Assembly: GCA_964636405.1 (NCBI GenBank)
Contig: CAZWSI010000013.1
Span: 1 to 60,985 of the forward strand
DNA: 60,985 nt
Source: CAZKGE01 sp964636405
Lineage (GTDB): Bacteria > Bacillota > Clostridia > Christensenellales > CAG-138
Reading direction: 5' to 3'
The notes under the pieces are model-generated. The model searched no databases. It saw nothing but the letters and a program-made list of their open reading frames with translations, and was not told the origin of the DNA. This document shows, piece after piece, positions 60,524 to 60,985 of the stretch (within the stretch, counting starts at the first letter, position 1; each line of letters opens with the position of its first letter). Both the position numbers and the translations under genes were made by a program.

Positions 60524-60985
60524 ATGGAAGAACGCAACGCACCGAAGAATTTTATCGAGGAAGCCATCGAGGCCGATCTTTCCGCGAGCGGCCGAACGAT
60601 AAAAACGCGCTTTCCGCCCGAGCCCAACGGCTATCTGCACATTGGCCACGCCAAGGCATTGTGCATCGATTTCGGCATGGCGGAGCAGTACGGCGGCTCG
60701 TGCAACCTGCGCTTTGACGATACCAACCCCGCCAAGGAGGACGCCGAGTATGTGGAAGCCATCCAGGCCGATATCCGTTGGCTGGGCTTTCAATGGGATG
60801 TGCTGCTGTTCGGCTCGTCCTATTTTGACCGCTGCTATGAGCTGGCCGAGAAGCTGATACAAAAGGGCGTCGCGTATGTGGACGATTTAAGCAAGGACGA
60901 GATGCGCGAATACCGCGGCACGCTCACCGAGCCCGGCAAGAACAGCCCCTACCGCGACCGCTCCGCCCCGGAAAACCTCGACCTG
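60524..60985 (+). CDS. glnS: Glutaminyl-tRNA synthetase, N-terminal part (partial)
   Basis: The frame starts at ATG 60524 with AAAGGAAGG upstream and runs off the window after 154 codons. The sequence TRFPPEPNGYLHIGHAKALC holds the class I HIGH motif, and LRFDDTNPAKEDAEYVEAI is typical of GlnRS (FDDTNP) and distinguishes it from GluRS. GlnRS in a clostridium usually came by transfer and replaces the transamidation route for Gln-tRNA; that is family knowledge, not seen here. Confidence 0.95.
   Translation, partial: MEERNAPKNFIEEAIEADLSASGRTIKTRFPPEPNGYLHIGHAKALCIDFGMAEQYGGSCNLRFDDTNPAKEDAEYVEAIQADIRWLGFQWDVLLFGSSYFDRCYELAEKLIQKGVAYVDDLSKDEMREYRGTLTEPGKNSPYRDRSAPENLDL

Overview
This is a GC-rich chromosomal window from a Gram-positive anaerobe, most likely a member of Clostridia (Bacillota). 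The evidence is the mix of genes: the electron-bifurcating pair NfnAB, an ECF sigma factor with a DUF4179-type anti-sigma factor, NlpC/P60 and L,D-transpeptidase wall enzymes, classical GGAGG ribosome binding sites, TTGACA-N17-TATAAT promoters, and a cyclic di-GMP-I riboswitch. I cannot name the genus. I see no prophage, insertion sequence, CRISPR array, rRNA or tRNA. It reads as ordinary chromosome with some accessory operons.

Layout. 1-2.9 kb: end of tuf, then a polar amino acid ABC transporter (minus). 3.0-6.6 kb: an isocitrate dehydrogenase/aconitase-family hydratase operon (minus). 6.9-15.4 kb (plus): two cell-wall enzymes, an NAD-dependent epimerase, glmS with a structured leader, pyrG and a HAD phosphatase. 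15.5-21.1 kb (minus): trxB-glmM-nth-obgE-GH29 fucosidase. 21.3-25.0 kb: a flavin reductase, a PNPOx-like protein and nfnAB. 25.3-34.0 kb: a URO-D family protein with LacI/CcpA-like operators, a 1266-residue GGDEF/REC/EAL protein, and a lamin-tail/CotH lipoprotein. 34.2-37.9 kb (minus): a three-gene MacB-type ABC system with a secreted CARDB-like partner. 38.0-41.7 kb (plus): metY, metA and an RNA methyltransferase. 41.7-46.4 kb (minus): a membrane HD-GYP protein, a PG-binding membrane protein, pcp and thiolase. 46.6-49.1 kb (minus): a riboswitch-controlled operon of a secreted protein, MNT nucleotidyltransferase, cupin-HD-GYP and HEPN. 49.3-52.6 kb: a DUF853 ATPase and the sigma/anti-sigma pair. 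52.8-56.8 kb: small and broken regulatory genes, an iron alcohol dehydrogenase and a cupin. 57-61 kb: a membrane GGDEF protein, a CPBP protease, a GH3 enzyme and the start of glnS.

Two themes join these genes. One is cyclic di-GMP: two GGDEF proteins (one also EAL), two HD-GYP proteins and a cyclic di-GMP-I aptamer lie within about 31 kb. The aptamer sits in front of an operon that itself encodes an HD-GYP protein, placed between an MNT and a HEPN gene; this is the most interesting candidate system in the window. The other is amino-sugar and cell-wall metabolism (glmS, glmM, GH3, wall hydrolase/transpeptidase, PG-binding membrane proteins).

Whole-window caveats: functions are read from motifs by eye, start codons were chosen from ribosome binding sites, and promoter and terminator calls are pattern matches.
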